Assembly (NCBI RefSeq): GCF_947242115.1
Contig: NC_074718.1
Location: forward strand, 47,018,199-47,082,198
Source: Biomphalaria glabrata
Taxonomy: Eukaryota > Mollusca > Gastropoda > Planorbidae
DNA length: 64,000 bases
Reading direction: 5' to 3'
Shown: piece by piece, positions 33,171-44,372 of the stretch
Layout: every line of letters begins with the position of its first letter
Numbering within the stretch: the stretch's first letter is position 1
Notes under the pieces: generated by a model
Database searches by the model: none
The model's input: only the letters and a program-made list of their open reading frames with translations
Told to the model about the DNA's origin: nothing
Translations under genes and position numbers: made by a program

Positions 33171-36100
33171 CCTGTCAGCAAGAAACGTAAAGAGCAAGAA
33201 AGATGCAAGATCTTAACTGACAGATTGAAAGATGAAGCTAGGAGGCAGGTGGAGCATGTCCAGAGAGTGATGGAGAGACTAGAAGAGGAGAAACATTCTT
33301 GGTTTCCCACAGGTACTCACACATGCACACACACATATACATACATTGATACGTTTGTACCCATATCTGATCTTGTTCTAACTCTGGTTTCCCAGGGACT
33401 CTCAAGTCTGAGATGACCACCAATCTACTTCAGTATTGCTTGTTTCCACACTGTTGTTTCACTGCCAGTGATGCCATATACTGTGGTCATTTTATACAAG
33501 TTCTTCATAATTTAAAAACACCCAATTTTTCCACTCTTATTACTTATGATAGGGTAAGTATTGGGCACGTTCTATCTACAATATTTGTAGTTGGAATTCA
33601 TTCAAATTACAATATATTTATATATGTTTGCACCAGTATTTTAAATACATAAACTCCACCCCATACTGTTGTTTTAAGATATGTAGATGTCGGGTAATCA
33701 TGCAAAAAAAAAAACCTGTTCAATCCAGATTGAATTTTTTTTCTAATTTTAGATTTCTATAGAGCCTGAAACTTTTTGTAAATTGTTTTTGACTAGCTGT
33801 ACTGATAATGAGGCTTGACATTATGGCAGATTTCTGTGCAGTGCTTTAGAGACTGTCATGAGGTGGCACAGCAGTCCAGCTATCTATGAAAAGGTGAACA
33901 ATCTTTCTCTCTGATAAGACATGCTAAGATGTGCTAACATTTTTCTAGGCCAGTTATTCACTTTATACTTTTTTTTTTACTTTCAGGAGTGCTTCAACTT
34001 TCCAGGTTTTCTAACAGTCTTCCGTAAAGGAACTGATGTGAATAACAAAATGAACAGACTTGATTATGTTGATTACAGACATGTTTGTCATAAATGGCAT
34101 TTTAGGCTAACTAAGGTGAAGACTTTAAAATCAAATGTCTTTGCGTTTAGGTTTAGGGTTAGAGTGTGGACTTTTGGGGACTGATACCCTTCCCTTCTTT
34201 TGTTAAACAGTCAGATCTGGTGGGGTAGCTATAAGAGCATTACTAATGTGAGGAGTATGATTAACTCTTTACCCCCCCCCCCTATACTAACCTTGATAGG
34301 AGTATGTGGCTGCCAATGGGTCTTCTCACACCTGTTTTTTCTTATTTTTCTTTATATAGTAAGGATCCTCCATAGAAAAAAAAACAGATTTCAAAAAGCT
34401 TATAGAAATTGCTCAATGTATAAGCAGACATTATTCATCATGTTTAATAATACAGAATTGCCCCCCCCCCCTTTTTTTTAAAATATATATCTATAAATTT
34501 TAAAAAATATTTTGTGCATCAACAGTATAAAACCAGAGCAGACAAAGCCTGTGTCAGACAGAGCTCAGTGCCTCCATCTCTTATACCTTTAGTACAACCC
34601 CTGTGCTAGATCCAGAATCTAGGGTGCCCAAAACATGGATTTGCATTGGCTTTTCTAGTTAGACTGGTTAAATAGGCTAACTGTTACCTTTTTCTTTCTT
34701 TAGTCTGTGATCACATGTTTGGAGTCCAAGAACTACAGTCAGATGAGAAATTCTTTGATTGTTTTGACCAAAGTAAATTCTTGATAAGTTCTTGCTTTCA
34801 GATAATGAAGATTCTGAGATTATTTTTGTATCAAATGATTATTATAGGTAATTGTTGATGGTGATGATAGGATGTCATCAAAAATTGAGAAGCTAACTAT
34901 TAGAATTGAACCCAATTTAATAGTTTTGTAGATGTGTCTAGAATGAAAGATTCATTCAATAGTCTTAAAGACTAGTCTTCAACAAGGTCAGGCTAGTTTT
35001 ATTTTCAGACAAGAAAATACCTGCTTGCATAAGTCTGTAAAAGAAAATAAAGACACAATTTCAGCAGCTAATAGTTTTTGAAGGTAAATGCTGCTTCAGG
35101 TGAAACAAAAAAATTGTTGGACTTGAACTTCTCTTTCAGTCATTATTTGCTTGTATGTCAAAGCAACTGTTACTGTATGGGCTGAATCAAGTTTTGTTTG
35201 ATACAGAAAAGATGTCCCTTTGTGGCCCAGTATCAAATTGTCTTCTCCTGTCAGATCTTGTACTGAGTATCTAATTGGTTTCTCCTGTCAGATCTTGTAC
35301 TGAGTATCTAATTGGTTTCTCCTTTCAGATCTTGTACTGGAGACAGTTTGATCTGGTGAACTGTTTTCATTTAGTTCTCACTAATTATCTGCTGGTATTT
35401 TTTAAAAAATGATGACCATGTTCACATCATTGTGAGCATACTGAGTTACCAATATTCACTACACAGTATTATCCCTAACTTTGTATCTGTTTTAACAATC
35501 CCAACATTGGTCATTTCTTTATTCAATTGCCTTACATTGTCTTGTAAATAACCTATCAGCTGTTCTACTTTACATATAGTTGTGTGACATAACATTTTGT
35601 TTTCTCTCAGATTTTGCCTAACTTTCCAAGAATGACTCAGATTGGAATGGCCATAGAAAGACGAGTGGATAAACTTAGTAAAGAGGAGAAGGATAAAAGA
35701 CCAGATATTTATGCATTAGTTATATTGTAAGAAAGAACAATCTATTATAGCTAAAACTAGACATGAGTTGCCTGATAGTTAAGTCTAATTTTATAAATGC
35801 CTTTGTATATGTATATTTGCCTACCTTCACAAATGTTTATGTAATGCTATGCTAGGTATGCTGGACAGTTAATGAGCAAGAAACCAACTTGGGTACAAGA
35901 AACGTAATTCCATATAAAAGAAGTGAGTCTGTTGTCAAACTGTATGCACATTCACAACATTAATTTTATTTTAAAAAATATAACAATGCTTTCTACAGTT
36001 TTACTATATACATAGACCAATGAATGGACTATTTAAAATACATTTTTTATCTACCCGGTGTGAAAGTAATGAAACATATTTCTTCCCTAAGCCAAAGAAA

Positions 36101-36459
36101 ACCAACAATACAGAAGCACAAAATCAGACACAACAGCAGTGGCAGTCAGACAGCTCATCAGGAATCAGTACTAAGAGAGATGTTGATGGTAAGGCAGGCT
36201 TAAATTTGTTTAAAACCTGTCGAACGTTTTTAGGATCAGTGATTGAGAGAGATGTAGATTTTAAGGCAGGCTTAAACTTGTCAAATATTTTTAGGATCAA
36301 TGATTCTTCTGATCTTTTTTATTCATTTGTGATATTTGTCTTATGTTGAACAGGACGCTCCAAAGATGTCAAACCTGAACTCAGTTCAAGAGAAGAGAAG
36401 AGAGCTACAGAAAGTGAAAGAGAGAAGAGAGCAGCAGAGAAAAAAGAGAATCTACACTG
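33171..36459 (+). pseudogene. THOC2: THOC2 pseudogene, exons after the giant intron
   Basis: Nine exons: 33171-33312 (KKRKEQERCKILTDRLKDEA...VEHVQRVMERLEEEKHSW), 33396-33553 (QYCLFPHCCFTASDAIYC, KTPNFSTLITYDR), 33753-33893 (SCTDNEA, stop, HYGRFLCSALETVMRWHS), 33987-34115 (FPGFLTVFRKG, HKWHFRLTK), 34704-34772 (CLESKNYSQMRNSLIVLTK), 35611-35726 (GMAIERRVDKLSKEEKDKRP), 35856-35903 (YAGQLMSKK), 36067-36188 (NETYFFPKPKK, serine-rich) and 36354-36459 (lysine/glutamate-rich). Human counterparts include MEHVQRVLQRLKLEKDNW and KTPNFSTLLCYDR. The TGA at 33816-33818 replaces the serine of NEASRYGRFLCC. The start at 36067 was chosen because it restores phase (T-NETYFF). Confidence 0.92.
35244..35340. repeat. 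2.6 tandem copies of a 37-bp unit
   Basis: Copies start at 35244, 35281 and 35318, each with TCTCCTGTCAGATCTTGTAC or a one-base variant. They are intronic within the THOC2 pseudogene. Confidence 0.9.
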
Positions 36460-37060
36460 GTAAACTGACATCAAGTGACTTTTATTTCACAGACTACTGC
36501 TTCTACCTGCTCTAGGTACTGCATCATTCTTCCATTCTATCTATGTTTGTTGGTATTATATACTTGTTTTTAAAATTTTTTAAATTAATTTTGTCATATT
36601 CAAAATATTTCATACAGTTTTGATCTGAGTTTTTTTTCTTAATATTTGCTTTTAATTGGAGTTATAGGGTTATAGGTCTGTCACTTCTTGAACCTGTCAC
36701 TTCTTGAACTTGTCAGTTCTAGTTGGCGCTAAAGGAAAGCAAACTTCCTCACATTTTCTATTTACATAATTCTTCTTTTTCTTTCATGTGGTTTGATCAG
36801 GTTGAAGAATGGAGCTCTAGTTTCTCCTTTGTGTTATATCTAAATTGTGGTTCTCTTGTGCTAGTTTTCTTTGTTTATGACTTTATTTTAAACTTTACCA
36901 CAATTGTCAAATGACAATTTAAATTGTACAAACATCCCAACCCAATTGATCTGTACAATAAATGCATCGTTCTTTTTTTCTTTGTTAGTAAAATACATTT
37001 TTTCATGTTTTTTTTACTAAACCCAGGTTTAACTTGTAATATTTATTTCAATTTTGTTAG

Positions 37061-38266
37061 AGTAAAGAAAGAAGCTCGAGATAGTCCTGACCAATACCAC
37101 AGGCAGGCAGGCACAGATCAGACTGAGGACTCAGTTAGGCCCGAAACGCCCAAGGAGGAGAAATTGAAGAAAAGTGACCGCTAAGACAGGGAAGCAACCA
37201 AGCTGGCCAAAGAGAAAGCCAAAGAAGAGAAGCATGAGAGGAAAGAACATGAAGCCTTTGCCAAGGAGGAAGAGAGACATTCATCCAGGGTGAAAGACTA
37301 CGAAGGGAGCAGTGCAAGCCACAACTTGAGCACATCCTCCCACAGACATAGTGCTGAGCCATCACCCAAACATTTGGAGGAAAGAGGTACAAAGTCAACT
37401 GTAATATCAATAGTTCAGGATCAGTTAGGAAAGTTGATTATTCATCTACCTTTTTTTTTTAACTTTCTCTTCCTGTGAACTTCTCACTGACCAATTTATT
37501 TTTGGGCTAGCCCTCCATCATTTCTTTAGTGGGATGGAATCTTGTGACCAACTTGGACATTAAGTAGTCAGTTAGTTCTCATGGTTAGATCTCCTGGACA
37601 TTAAGTAGCCAGTTAGTTAAGTTTTCAAGGCTAGATCTCCTGTTCTTATGATACCTGTATTTCTAAATAGCTGGTTTCTAATGTATGCAAAATGTGACAA
37701 TTTTTCTGTTTTCCAATAAATTTACCTGTTAAAGTTAAGTTAAATGTACCTTTAAGAATTAAGTTAAATATAGACTGACCTAAAATACAGAATTTAAACT
37801 TTCATTTTTCTCTGGAATTGTAAACGTCTATTTCAAAGCTTGACATTTTACCACTCTGCCTCCTGTTGTACAGTTTTGTGTATACTAGTTCTACTGAAGA
37901 GAGAAAAAATATTCTTTTAAGTCACATGATTTCTTTCCATATTATTTATTTTCTATGGGGCTTTTTAAATAGTGATATAAAACATCCAGTTAATAGAAGC
38001 AGTGCTCTTCTTTTACAAGTGTGGAATACATTTTTGATTGATTCAATCAGTTAGCAACAAAAGCAATGCCAATATTCTCTGATTATTTGTCCACATTTGC
38101 CAGACAATCCTTTTTCTCAATCACTGTAAGCATTATTCTTTATTTGTCATTTGTTCTATACCATTACAGTTGTTCTGAAGACCAAATCTGGTTTCAGTGG
38201 AAACTTCTTAATTATTTTTTTTCAGATCCTAAACGAAGGCGTCTGGAAATGAGTGGGTCATCTCAG
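37061..38266 (+). pseudogene. THOC2: THOC2 pseudogene, charged C-terminal exons
   Basis: 37061-37386 reads VKKEARDSPDQYHRQAG, then KEEKLKKSDR, TAA at 37182, then DREATKLAKEKAKEEKHERK and SSASHNLSTSSHRHSAEPSP. This fits the lysine/glutamate-rich disordered tail of THOC2. 38226-38266 reads DPKRRRLEMSGSSQ, against human QKRRKIDTHPSPS. Joining the previous exon end (36459) to 37061 would also make TGA at the junction, so either that junction is wrong or it is a further defect. A 45-bp imperfect duplication (GGACATTAAGTAG..CAGTTAGTT) lies at about 37555-37640. Confidence 0.85.
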
Positions 38267-38279
38267 GTTAGTATACAAG

Positions 38280-39480
38280 TGTAGTGGAAGGTTTTTGTCC
38301 TGAGACAAGTTCTCCCAGACAAGCTAACCACAATATGGTTTAAGGAGTATCCTCTCCGTCAAGTGTTAAAGCGTCAAAGATAACCCAAAGTCTAATGTGA
38401 ATAAAACAATATCAAATGGAAAGTGTTCAAAGCAGAGATCAAATCAATAAGGAAATCAATGTAGAAACGGAAGTAGAAGGTGAAACAAGGAGAGAATTAA
38501 CAGAAGAGAGCTTGAATAAACAAGAGAAATGGAGGCAGTAAGATCCAAAAATGCTGGGGCCAGATGACAAGAGACGAAGGCACAAAATGGATGATACTGA
38601 TACATTGCGGCTTGAGAAAAAGGTGAATCCCAGACATAGAGAGCACAGTGACAAGGAAAATGAAAATGTCTATGTTAAAAACAAAGAGCTTGATCACTTT
38701 GAAACCCTTCCTTCAAAACAATAACATTGATAAGCAGCTTGCATAGAGAGAGACAAATCTTGGATGGATAACTTATTTTTTGATGTATATTGCAAGTGGT
38801 CAGGTTTGAAACCAACTAACGTCACTCTGCCTACGACTGCCTATTGCGTCATGTAATATTGTTGCCAAAGAAACCAATGGAACAGAGGAAGAAATTTACC
38901 TTTCAAGGTGTCAAAAGCCTGATCTGTTTGATAAGCATCCTTTTCTTGAGGAGATAGAGGTGTAGTGAACAAAAATCTTTCTGTGAAGAGAGGAAATTGG
39001 TCTTATGAAACATGCTGCTCATCAGCCTTTGGTTTACCAATATGTGCAGTTAAAGTCAAAGAAGCATTTATTGAAAGATACTGACATATGATGACTGAAA
39101 TATAGACGCCTTGAAAGTTGATAGTAGGGAAGATAATAAATGATCTCTTCTTGCTGCTGTTAATACCACCTGCAAACCATTCGACTAGCAGAGTCCTGAT
39201 ATCAAAAGAAAGTCATTATTTGAGCAAAGTTATAAAATGCTGCTGTCTGAACGAAGCAGTGCTGTCTTCCCACCTGGTCAGAAGTCTCAAGTGAAGTTGG
39301 TGTCTTCAGCATGTTGAGTGACTGCCAGCTACGTTGATGTACTGCTGTGATACAAGAGTTAATCCATCCTCTGCAGCTGTCTGAAACAACCTAAGAACAA
39401 GGTCATACTGAAGGAGCCATACAGAAACGAATCACTCTCCATCCTCTATCCACTGAAATGAAAACAACTAGCAGGGCCTA
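38280..39480 (+). pseudogene. Decayed long coding block, identity unresolved
   Basis: Broken but protein-like reading continues here without clear introns. Pieces are NKEINVETEVEGETRRELTE and SLNKQEKWRQ, then after a stop DPKMLGPDDKRRRHKMDDTD and LEKKVNPRHREHSDKENENV. Further on come EEIYLSRCQKPDLFDKHPFL (about 38888-38950), KRKSLFEQSYKMLLSERSSA (about 39200-39260) and PKNKVILKEPYRNESLSILY (about 39390-39450). Stops and frame changes separate them. Composition and position just after the KRRR exon suggest a lineage-specific THOC2 C-terminal exon or an alternative 3' exon, but I do not recognise it. Confidence 0.45.
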
Positions 39481-41798
39481 TAACATCCAACCCTTTCTGG
39501 ATTTTGTTTTAAAGTATTTAAAAAGGCAAGAATTCAGTGCAGATATCAATAAGAAATATTAACATTGATGAAAGCTGTGATTTGACATGTATTCTGAGGC
39601 AGTGACCATTTGGAATTCTCCATGGGTATCCATTTTTAAATTCTGATACTTATGCTATTGGAAATAGTTATTAGGTTTAAAACAAGCTTCTTTGTGATGT
39701 TTGAGTTATAACCTGTTTTCTGTAGACATCAACTCAATTTGCCCATGTTGAGAGTAAATTTTGCACTATGCTATATATTAGATAACATCACTAAAGCTTC
39801 CAGTATAAAAGGGCTACTAGACTCTCAACCTGTCTGCATTGCATTCTTGGTCCCCTGTTTACCTGTCAGCTTGTTTTGTGATGATGTTTTGACGTGTAGC
39901 TGCTTATTGTCACTCCAGTGCGATTGTTCCTTTGTCTTACTTCTGTTAACAATACTTGTCTTTTGTAGTATGTAAATAACAGGAAATGTAATTAATATGT
40001 TTGTCTTTATGCTGCACTGTTAGCATGTTCCAAAAAAAAAGGGGGTGGTGGAATGGAGCCGTGATCAGTGGCAATACAGTGGTCTCAGCGAAGTAGCAAT
40101 GGAAAGATGACTAGAAACTTTTTAAGACCAGAAAGTGTTGACCATAGAGAGGGACTGAGTACATTTCTTGGCTAGTAAGAATACAAATGAAATGTTAACA
40201 GGAAGGTGGGAGAACAAACTTGATAGAAACAGTTGTGAGTACTGTACACATTGTTTTGTGAGTGTACTGTACACTTTGTTTTGTGAGTGTACTGTACATT
40301 TTGGTCCATGAATAAACAAACCAGCAGTAGATTGTATGCAACATTGATTTTGTCTGTCTCTATTTTTCATTATTGCACATCACTTTGAATGTTGGTTCTA
40401 AAAGTAACTTATGTCCATTATCTAAGTGATAATGATGGATGTCAATGTATTTTTCAAAACTTTCTTTCTGTTTATTGATGTAAACCTGTTTCATTTTTTT
40501 TGACCAAAAATGTTTTACTTCCATTAGAACAAGACCCATATGAAAGTAAAAGCTGACCCAAGTCTAAACATGTGTGGGCCTATTTGTAAAATGTATTGTT
40601 CAGAAAGAAATGAATGTATCCAAATTAAAAAAAAAGATCTTGAAATAATATTCATTCAGTAACATAAAAAAGATACCAACATAACCTAGAAATAAAACTT
40701 CTACATTAAATATCATGAGAGATAGTGCTGTCCACCTTCATTCAACCCAAACTTGAAGGTGAATCACATAGGGTAATAGGTTTTCTTTGAAACCATATCT
40801 TATTCTCAAGACTTCTTATAGAGATTTTCTACTTAGGTCTTACAACTGCAAAAGCTAAACTCATAAGTCAAATAAAAGTTTCACTAATTAGTGTCTTGCT
40901 TTTATCAGAAACATTTGTTTAATTGTTTTAAAATATTTTTCTTGCTGCAATGAAAGCTGTTTCAATTGTCTTCAATTCATCATGCCCTGATCATATGTTG
41001 TTTGATATAGCAATGTTTTCATTGGTTTTTTTTTTGGGGGGGTGGGGGAGATAAGGGCATGATGAATTGCACACTGGCTTGGCATGGTTGTGGCACTAAA
41101 ACAAAACATGAGATGCTTTGCCACCACATCATCTTCTTCTTTACCACCACAACAGCCACTGCATGTCATGTTGACATGTTGTGCAACTTACTTCTTGATT
41201 GTAGGAGTCACCAGTGGATGGACAAAGCAAGCACAGAAAGGTAATGACCTTGTGACCTCTAGACACACTAAGTCAGCCCCATCTCTTTTAGCCTGCTTCC
41301 TTCTAAAAGTATTTTTGATATGGCATCTTCTGTCCAAGCTAAACATAATTTTTAAAAATGATGGAGTGGCTTAGCTTATGTGATATACAATATATACCTG
41401 GATATTCGTTGTTTAAAGTGTGACTTCATAATGGCTTAGACTATCAAATTACATAAAACTAATTTAAATTGCTTTAGCTGTCATTTTGGGATCATCAGTC
41501 TCTGATGGTCTGCAGTTAACTTTAAACATTTTATTCCTAGATAAAATCTCAGCTTTTGTTTCATTGATTTACTCTTTAAAAAAAATTCTCTTGTTGTTTA
41601 TACCTTAAATGAGAAAAGAAAATTGCCTGCACTTGGTCAACTAATTTGTGAAATGTAAAAGATGTTTATGTTAAAGCTCATTGTGGTATTTACACCAATC
41701 AGTGGACACTTTAACAGTAAATACCACTTGATAGAGCACTGTTTGGTAACAGCAACAGATATAGAGCTCTAATTCCCAGTTTACTTATTATTTGACAG
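39481..41798. other. Intron or old 3' untranslated DNA
   Basis: AT-rich sequence with a 27-bp triplet repeat of GTACTGTACA words at about 40237-40305 and an AATAAAC near 40310. A G-rich run is at about 41033-41050. I see no exon that I can support. Confidence 0.4.
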
Positions 41799-43832
41799 AG
41801 TCCCACAAGTCAAGAAGCTGATGAGTCTTTTGAAATGGAAAAAGATCGTAAAGATAAAAAGAGGGTATGTTTATTTTATTTTTTTTGTGTCCTAGTGTAA
41901 ATCTTTTTTTAACTCTTTCTCTCCATAATTATTTTCCATGTTCCAACTGAATTATCCATTTTGCTCATATGTATTTCACTACCCTGTTATGATTAAACTT
42001 CAACAACTTGTTTGTTTGTTTTCGGAAAATGTTAAGTTTGGTATAGAATTAAATGGGACTGTATGCCTTTTTTAGATAAATACTAATATTTATAAAACCT
42101 AAACGATATTTTATTTTGGATAATGGAATGTAAAAATAAAAACTTACTGACTTACCAAGTCTATTAAGATCTAGACCATATTTTATGATCCAAACTGAAC
42201 TAAAACTGTTCTTAATGATAGTTATTCATATTTTAACATAACTTAATATATAATGTATATAAAACATAAATTAATTGTCTTGAGCTCACTATCCCATGTC
42301 ATTTTCATATGAAAAATTAATATTAAATATAGATCCTTTTTTTTTAGCCCCCACTCTTGAAAAACATCCTTTTTTGGGGAAAAACATGATTGAAAATAAG
42401 AAATCTGTGTATTCCAAGGGGAACTATTCAAAATTAAATTTTAAGCAATTAAAAACATTTTTTTGTATATTTTAAGAAAAGATTATGAATTGTATTATTC
42501 TTAAATGCTATAAAAATGTAGACTAGGACACATTGGGATAATTGTTAAGTGGTATCAAATTAGTTTAGGAGAGATTATAAATGTATTATATCAACTCCAG
42601 TGATTCTCTTCAGGAACACTGTTGAAACCTATGACCCAGAACTTTCCAAAAGAAGAAAAAGTGAGGATCATTATCTAGCTTCACGTACGTATTGATAGAA
42701 TCATTCTAGAACTCCTTGTTTTACACACTTCTGTACAAATATTTTTGAGATGAAGGCACTGCCTCAAGGCTCCAAACTTTTTTTTCTCCACTAAATGTAG
42801 GCAAACAAAATGGGGAAGCCAATGGATCCTCCAAAATGTATGCAGAGAGAGATTATAAAGAGAAATCTAAACAACAGAGTCACTCCTCTAAGAGCAAGGT
42901 AAACTTTTCACCTTCACCTGTCCCTTAGTCTGTTGAACTATTGGGGCACCACACAATATAGGTCAACCATCTTTCTCCATTCCTCTTAATAGAATCTCTT
43001 TCATTGGCAGGCCTGTCCATTCTTTAATGTTGTTTTCCCATTGCTTCCTCTGTCTCCTTTTTTTTCCTGGTGCTGTTCCCTGGAGGAGAGTTTTGCAAGC
43101 ACTGAGGACCTTTTGATATTGCCATAAAGGTTTAATTTGTGTTATTTTACAGAGGTAAACATTTATGGACAGAAAACTGATTTTTTGGTTTTGTTATATT
43201 CACTAAGAACCATTCTTCACATGTGAAATAATTGACATAAATAAGCATGGTCTAAAAGCTTTTGTTTTCAAATTATTTTATACACATACATCTAAACTAT
43301 TTTTTAAATACTAAAATGTAACTAAATTAATTGTATATTCAATGCTATTAGTAGTACCACAACAATGTACATAGATTACTTACAGTCCACTAATAACATA
43401 CACTTTTGATTTAGAAATCAAGTAATAGAAAAACAAAGTTGTTTTTTTTCTTCTTCAAATTAAGTAAGCATCAATCTATTGTAAAGCCATGTTAAACATA
43501 TGTGTTTTTAATTTACAATAGTTGTATAGTATCTTTCTTATCTGAAGCTGGTAATACAATTCAGGTGTTAGTTTTTGTGTAACAGTAATAAGGCATGACC
43601 ATGTCTGACTTGCAGTGTTCTATTGCTTTATATGGGTGCACATTTCTTTAATTATTTTTTATTTTTTTCATTTGCTTTGAATTAGAGAATTTATTTGATA
43701 ATTCTCTATACCTCTCTATGTCTTAAGTTTTGACTTGTTTGATTTTTTCCTTTTCTCCAGGAACAGTTTAATGAAACAGATGGATCTCCAAAACTGAAGA
43801 TGAAAGAAAAGAGAGACAAATCATATCCTTGA
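41799..43832 (+). pseudogene. THOC2: THOC2 pseudogene, last four exons
   Basis: 41799-41864 reads SPTSQEADESFEMEKDRKDK. 42614-42684 reads NTVETYDPELSKRRKSED, against human REVPPDLTKRRKEE. 42801-42898 reads RKQNGEANGSSKMYAERDYK and KSKQQSHSSKSK. 43761-43832 reads EQFNETDGSPKLKMKEKRDK, then SYP and TGA. The charged Ser/Lys-rich ending matches the THOC2 tail. The first junction is out of phase by one base: the first exon ends in phase 0, while the second is meaningful only when two bases precede it. Confidence 0.85.
42910..43135 (-). mobile_element. RTE-type LINE 3' end fragment
   Basis: The words CCTTAGTCTGTTGAAC, GGGGCACCA, TTTCTCCATTCCTCTTAATA, GGCAGGCCTGTCCATTCTTT and GGTGCTGTTCCCTGGAGGA follow the minus-strand end of the LINE at 47421-48724. 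This is a third copy of the family, a short 3' piece lying in the last THOC2 intron. Confidence 0.75.
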
Positions 43833-44120
43833 TCTAGGGACTGAGACTTGATTATGTAGTCAGCTGGGGCTTAATTATTTAGTCTTTATGGTAAATACTT
43901 TCTGGTCTTAAAGTTTCTAGTCATCTTTCCATTGCTAGATACATGAGTGAGGTGTGTATATTAAACATTTCAATTGGGAATTAAACATTTCAATTGGGAA
44001 AGGTAGAAAAAAAATCCAGTCACTTTAAAAAAAACATAAAAATCAGTTGGTCCTTCTCATGTTTGAATTCAATAGTTTGTAATAATGGCAGTTTAACTTT
44101 AAAATAGTCATTATGTTCAT

Positions 44121-44372
44121 CCATCCCGGTGGGACTACAGCCCTTGGAGGGCCCTGACCTACTATAGCACATCTTTTCATTCTGATCTATCCTGCTGTTC
44201 TAGATCTGCCTCTACATCGTCAAGCCACTGTACTGTGGCCTACCTTTGAGGTGCCTGCTTTTTGTTTGTTTTGTGAACAATCTTTGCTGCTCCTCTGTTC
44301 TCTGACATTCTTTCAAGGTGACCTGCCCAGCGTAATCTGTTCCTTTTTATTTCCGTCATTATGGAGGGGGGT
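44121..44372 (-). mobile_element. LINE 3' fragment, distinct family
   Basis: On the minus strand the frame reads MTEIKRNRLRWAGHLERMSE, then NRGAAKIVH...QAPQR, stop, ATVQWLDDVEADLEQQDRSE. This is the usual C-terminal tail of an endonuclease-reverse transcriptase LINE protein (RLRWAGH...RPRQRWLDDVEAD...). It has several in-frame stops and no reverse transcriptase domain. It is a different family from the LINE at 47.4 kb, whose tail reads LKTFGHIKRS...KKRWEDNIKEW. Confidence 0.75.

Larger units (their letters stand above)
9926..43832 (+). pseudogene. THOC2: THO complex subunit 2 (THOC2), duplicated pseudogene, whole span
   Basis: THOC2 is the large scaffold of the nuclear THO/TREX complex, which couples transcription to mRNA export. 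About 26 exons matching animal THOC2 lie in order on the plus strand with mostly good GT-AG junctions, from the second or third coding exon to the lysine-rich tail and a TGA at 43830. Introns are retained, so this is not a processed copy. Lesions are spread along the gene: in-frame stops at 11931, 33816 and 37182, one-base shifts near 14685 and 15235, and phase mismatches between exons 10422/10776 and 41864/42614. About 230 codons between ...HSNPSI (15878) and TEEFVKR (16262) are absent. No first exon was found. The 8-kb LTR element within the locus has one uninterrupted frame, which argues against poor base quality. A working THOC2 must lie elsewhere, since the gene is essential in animals studied. 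Blocks are described separately. Confidence 0.85.

Noticed and set aside
9926-43832. THOC2 lesions as mere sequencing errors
   Set aside because: Not fully excluded, but two stops are clean substitutions, a 230-codon block is gone, and a 4.7-kb frame in the same locus has no error; a true pseudogene is the simpler reading.
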